From the NCBI GenBank assembly GCA_016293155.1, contig JAEDEU010000072.1, positions 1 through 7,479 on the forward strand: a stretch of 7,479 nucleotides of DNA, in the 5' to 3' direction. Every line of letters starts with the position of its first letter. Position 1 is the first letter of the stretch. The position numbers and the translations under genes were made by a program. This document shows, one piece after another, positions 4,898 to 7,479 of the stretch. The stretch comes from Clostridiaceae bacterium (GTDB lineage Bacteria; Bacillota; Clostridia; Oscillospirales; Butyricicoccaceae). The notes below the pieces were generated by a model, which saw nothing but the letters and a program-made list of their open reading frames with translations, did not search any database and was not told where the DNA came from.

Positions 4898-6070
4898 TTA
4901 CAGAATGACGCGAACGGAAATCATGCCCTCCAGCGCCTTCAGCTCATTCAGCATGGAATCGTCCACCTCGATGTTGGTGTCCATGATGGTATAAGCATAG
5001 TCGCCCTTGGAGCGGTTGCCCATGTTCTCGATGTTTGCGTTGTGGTTTGCAATCGTCGCAGTGATGCGGTTAATCATGTGCGGGATGTTGCGGTGAATCA
5101 TGCAGATGCGGCGGAATGCGCCTTCCTCACGCGGCACCTTCAGGTTCGGGAAGTTGACCGAATTGCGGATGATGCCCTTTTCGAGGTAATCCATAATCTC
5201 CTGTGCTGCCATCTTTGCGCAGTTGTCCTCACTCTCCGGGGTGGATGCGCCCAGATGCGGCATACAGATTGCATTCGGAGCCGCCAGCATCTTCTCGGAT
5301 GCGAAGTCACAGACGTAAGCGGCAACCTTGCCGGACTTGAGCGCCTCGATGATATCGTCCTCCGCGACCAGCTCGCCGCGTGCGAAGTTCACGATGCGCA
5401 CGCCGTCCTTCATCTTCTCAATGTTTTCCTTGCAGATGATGCCGGTGGTGCTCGGCAGAGCCGGAACGTGAACGGTGATGTAGTCCGCAGCCTTGAACAG
5501 CTCATCCAGCTCGGTCACATGCTTGAGGGAACGGGTGATTTGCAGCGCCGCGTCAACCGACAGATACGGGTCGTAGCCGACGACGTTCATGCCCATTGCG
5601 TCCGCAGCGTTTGCCACGCGCGCGCCGATGGCGCCCAGACCGATGATGCCCAGGGTCTTGCCCTTCAGCTCCGGACCGGCAAACTTGCTCTTGCCCTTCT
5701 CCGCCATGGACGGGATGGCATCGCCGTTGCCTGCCAGCTCACGGGTCCACTGAATGCCGCCCAGAATGTTTCTGGAAGCCAGCAGCAGACCGCAGATGAC
5801 CAGCTCCTTGACCGCATTTGCGTTTGCACCCGGGGTATTGAATACCACGATGCCCTCCTCGGAGCAGCGGTCAATCGGGATGTTGTTGACGCCTGCGCCC
5901 GCGCGTGCGATGCACTTGAGCGACTCCGGGAATGCGGTGTCGTGCAGCTTTGCGGAGCGGACCATGACAGCGTCATAGGAATCAAAATCCTCGCTGTGGG
6001 TATACTTTGCCGGGTCGAGCAGCTCCAGACCCGCATTGGAAATCTTATTAAACAGCTTTACCTGATACAT
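4898..6070 (-). CDS. serA: D-3-phosphoglycerate dehydrogenase
   Basis: SerA oxidises 3-phosphoglycerate to 3-phosphohydroxypyruvate with NAD, the first step of serine synthesis. The 390-residue protein is the short form, with a catalytic plus NAD domain and one C-terminal ACT domain. ARAGAGVNNI lies at 55-64, the NAD motif GLGAIG at 144-149, and the likely catalytic set is Arg231 (NFARGEL), Glu259 and His272 (PHLGAST). The ACT domain (about 320-390) keeps equivalents of the E. coli serine ligands His326, Asn328 and Asn346, so feedback inhibition by serine is likely. A GTG at 6085 overlaps the serC stop as GTGA. The ATG at 6070 is preferred because homologues begin MY, and GTGAGG lies nine bases before it. 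Confidence 0.95.
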   Translation of the reverse strand: MYQVKLFNKISNAGLELLDPAKYTHSEDFDSYDAVMVRSAKLHDTAFPESLKCIARAGAGVNNIPIDRCSEEGIVVFNTPGANANAVKELVICGLLLASRNILGGIQWTRELAGNGDAIPSMAEKGKSKFAGPELKGKTLGIIGLGAIGARVANAADAMGMNVVGYDPYLSVDAALQITRSLKHVTELDELFKAADYITVHVPALPSTTGIICKENIEKMKDGVRIVNFARGELVAEDDIIEALKSGKVAAYVCDFASEKMLAAPNAICMPHLGASTPESEDNCAKMAAQEIMDYLEKGIIRNSVNFPNLKVPREEGAFRRICMIHRNIPHMINRITATIANHNANIENMGNRSKGDYAYTIMDTNIEVDDSMLNELKALEGMISVRVIL

Positions 6071-6081
6071 TGGGGGTTGCC

Positions 6082-7164
6082 TCACTTATTCTTCTTCTCA
6101 AATTCCTGCATGAAGCCGATGAGCTTCTCAATGCCCTCGATCGGCATTGCGTTGTAGATGGACGCGCGCATGCCGCCAACCAGACGGTGACCCTTCAGGT
6201 TGCTCATGCCCGCCTCGACGGAAGCCTTGACGAAGGCTGCGTCCAGCTCTGCATTGCCGGTGTTGAAGGTGACGTTCATGCGGGAACGGGAGTCCTTGTC
6301 GGCAACTGCAACGTAGAAGTCGGTGCTGTCCAGATAGTCATACAGCAGCTGGGACTTCTTGATGTTGAGCTTCTCCATCTCGGTCAGACCGCCCAGACCC
6401 TCGATCCACTCGAGCATCAGACCCAGCATGTAGATTGCATAGGTCGGCGGGGTGTTGTACATGGAGCCCTTGTCTGCCATCAGCTTGTAGTCCAGCAGAA
6501 CCGGCATATTCTCGCGGTAGTGACCGAGCAGATCCTCGCGGACGATAACAACCGCCATACCTGCCGGGCCCATGTTCTTCTGTGCGCCTGCGTAGATGAC
6601 GCCGTACTTGGAAACGTCAACCGGACGGGACAGAATGTTGGAGGACATATCTGCGACCAGCGGGACATTGCCCAGCTCCGGAATGTAGTTCCACTCGGTG
6701 CCGAAGATGGTGTTATTTGCGCAGATGTGGAAATAGTCTGCGTTCGGATCAGCGTTGATCTGATCCTGCTTCGGGATGTATGCAAAGTTTCTGTCCTCGG
6801 AGGAGGCAGCGATATGAACCTCACCGAACTTCTTTGCTTCCTTCATTGCGTTCTTTGCAAAGTTGCCGGTGACTGCGTAGTCCGCCTTGCCGGTGACCAT
6901 CAGGTTGAGCGGTACAGCGGAGAACTGCATGGTAGCGCCGCCCTGCATGAACAGCACCTTGTAGTTATCCGGGATACCCATGACGCGGCGCAGCGCAGCT
7001 TCGGTATTGTTGATGATGCCGTCATATACCTTTGAGCGGTGACTCATCTCCATGACGGACATTCCGGAACCCTCATAATTGACCATCTGAGCAGCGGCCT
7101 TCTCCAGAACGGACTGCGGCATCATGGACGGACCCGCAGAAAAGTTAAAAATACGATCAGACAT
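6082..7164 (-). CDS. serC: Phosphoserine aminotransferase
   Basis: SerC transfers an amino group from glutamate to 3-phosphohydroxypyruvate, making O-phosphoserine; the same enzyme can act in pyridoxal phosphate synthesis. The 360-residue product matches the family length. It opens MSDRIFNFSAGPS and has SHRS at 41-44, the phosphate-binding GGAT at 75-78, NNTIFGTEW at 150-158, the pyridoxal phosphate lysine Lys196 in YAGAQKN (191-197), and the C-terminal GGMRASIYN (330-338) with Arg333. ATGs at 7173 and 7194 are in frame upstream. 7164 is chosen because homology begins there, though the AGGAAAGG site would also suit 7173. It is the first gene of serC-serA, and serA follows almost without a gap. 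Confidence 0.96.
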   Translation of the reverse strand: MSDRIFNFSAGPSMMPQSVLEKAAAQMVNYEGSGMSVMEMSHRSKVYDGIINNTEAALRRVMGIPDNYKVLFMQGGATMQFSAVPLNLMVTGKADYAVTGNFAKNAMKEAKKFGEVHIAASSEDRNFAYIPKQDQINADPNADYFHICANNTIFGTEWNYIPELGNVPLVADMSSNILSRPVDVSKYGVIYAGAQKNMGPAGMAVVIVREDLLGHYRENMPVLLDYKLMADKGSMYNTPPTYAIYMLGLMLEWIEGLGGLTEMEKLNIKKSQLLYDYLDSTDFYVAVADKDSRSRMNVTFNTGNAELDAAFVKASVEAGMSNLKGHRLVGGMRASIYNAMPIEGIEKLIGFMQEFEKKNK

Positions 7165-7235
7165 AACTGGCATCCTGCCTTTCCTAGTTTTCAAACTCTG
7201 GTGTTTCTTCTATCGATTTTAGCATCGACATTCCT

Positions 7236-7265
7236 TATTTAGAACCTTTTTTACAAAAATGTCAA
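7236..7265 (-). promoter_or_regulatory. Promoter of serC-serA
   Basis: On the minus strand a perfect -35 TTGACA (7260-7265) is followed after 18 bases by TAAATA (7236-7241), or after 17 bases by CTAAAT. Transcription would start near 7229, giving a leader of about 65 bases before serC. Confidence 0.7.
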
Positions 7266-7275
7266 GTAGTTCTAA
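7239..7275. repeat. Inverted repeat spanning the ser promoter
   Basis: TTAGAAC (7239-7245) and GTTCTAA (7269-7275) are perfect inverted 7-mers whose centres are 30 bp apart, about three helical turns. One arm touches the -10 and the other lies just upstream of the -35. A dimeric repressor bound here would block the promoter; the regulator is unknown. Confidence 0.45.
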
Positions 7276-7294
7276 CATTTTTCAGCGTTTCAGG

Positions 7295-7334
7295 GTATAG
7301 TTTCACAGTTCGGCACAGTGTTTTTGTATAGTTT
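7295..7334. repeat. 9-bp direct repeat GTATAGTTT
   Basis: GTATAGTTT occurs at 7295-7303 and again at 7326-7334, 31 bases apart, upstream of the ser promoter. It could be an upstream binding site; no function is evident. Confidence 0.3.
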
Positions 7335-7401
7335 GCCGTAGACAGTTGTCCGCGAGCGGCGGATCATCGCGCTTTCAGCGAAAATTTTGCGGTCGAAAAA
7401 C

Positions 7402-7437
7402 AAAAAAATCGCACAGGTTTTTGACACCGGTGCGATT
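7402..7437 (-). terminator. Terminator of an unseen upstream minus-strand gene
   Basis: The arms GTGCGATT (7430-7437) and AATCGCAC (7407-7414) give an eight-base stem, extended by GGT/ACC past one mismatch. On the minus strand it is followed by seven T (7402-7408 complement). The orientation implies a minus-strand transcription unit entering from the right edge, whose gene lies outside or barely inside the window. Confidence 0.7.
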
Positions 7438-7479
7438 CACAGATTGATTTTCGGGCTGTTTATCCGTCGGAGCCGCGGA

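Noticed and set aside
5042..7035. Two long plus-strand frames opposite serA and serC
   Set aside because: Both are antisense shadows of confident enzymes, with no motif or ribosome site.
7349..7363. Short inverted repeat TCCGC/GCGGA
   Set aside because: A five-base stem without a T run or promoter context is not meaningful.
7460..7479. C-terminal fragment of a minus-strand gene at the right edge
   Set aside because: Only six codons are visible and the frame cannot be verified; reported as a finding with the terminator rather than as a gene.

Overview
This window looks like a chromosomal segment of a fairly GC-rich Clostridia-type Firmicute, possibly Oscillospirales or a relative. The support is strong AGGAGG-type ribosome sites, a short ACT-containing clostridial SerA, a DUF2520/PanG-type reductase in place of PanE, and a holin-like toxin peptide. 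The organism assignment is inference.

Layout. Positions 1-250 hold a 28-codon hydrophobic peptide gene on the plus strand, two hairpins, and a near-consensus minus-strand promoter pointing back under the peptide gene. This is the convergent architecture of a type I toxin-antitoxin locus. Positions 252-3236 hold a compact minus-strand operon panG-panB-panC-panD, which encodes a complete route from 2-oxoisovalerate and aspartate to pantothenate. It ends in a GC-rich hairpin that abuts the -35 box of the antisense promoter. Positions 3237-3865 are an AT-rich divergent intergenic region packed with repeats. It ends in a good promoter for an AraC-family regulator (3866-4798, plus). Two back-to-back terminators (4816-4891) separate that regulator from the minus-strand serC-serA operon (4898-7164). 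SerC and SerA catalyse consecutive steps from 3-phosphoglycerate to phosphoserine; serB is not in the window. Positions 7165-7479 hold a strong ser promoter overlapped by an inverted repeat, a direct repeat, and a terminator for an unseen minus-strand gene further right.

How it fits together. The two biosynthetic operons look like ordinary metabolism. The regulator between them has no ligand that can be read from sequence. Its upstream region carries tandem direct repeats suited to autoregulation, and repeats nearer panG that could let it, or another factor, control the pan operon. The least ordinary part is the small toxin/antisense-RNA locus at the left edge and its physical overlap with the end of the pan operon.
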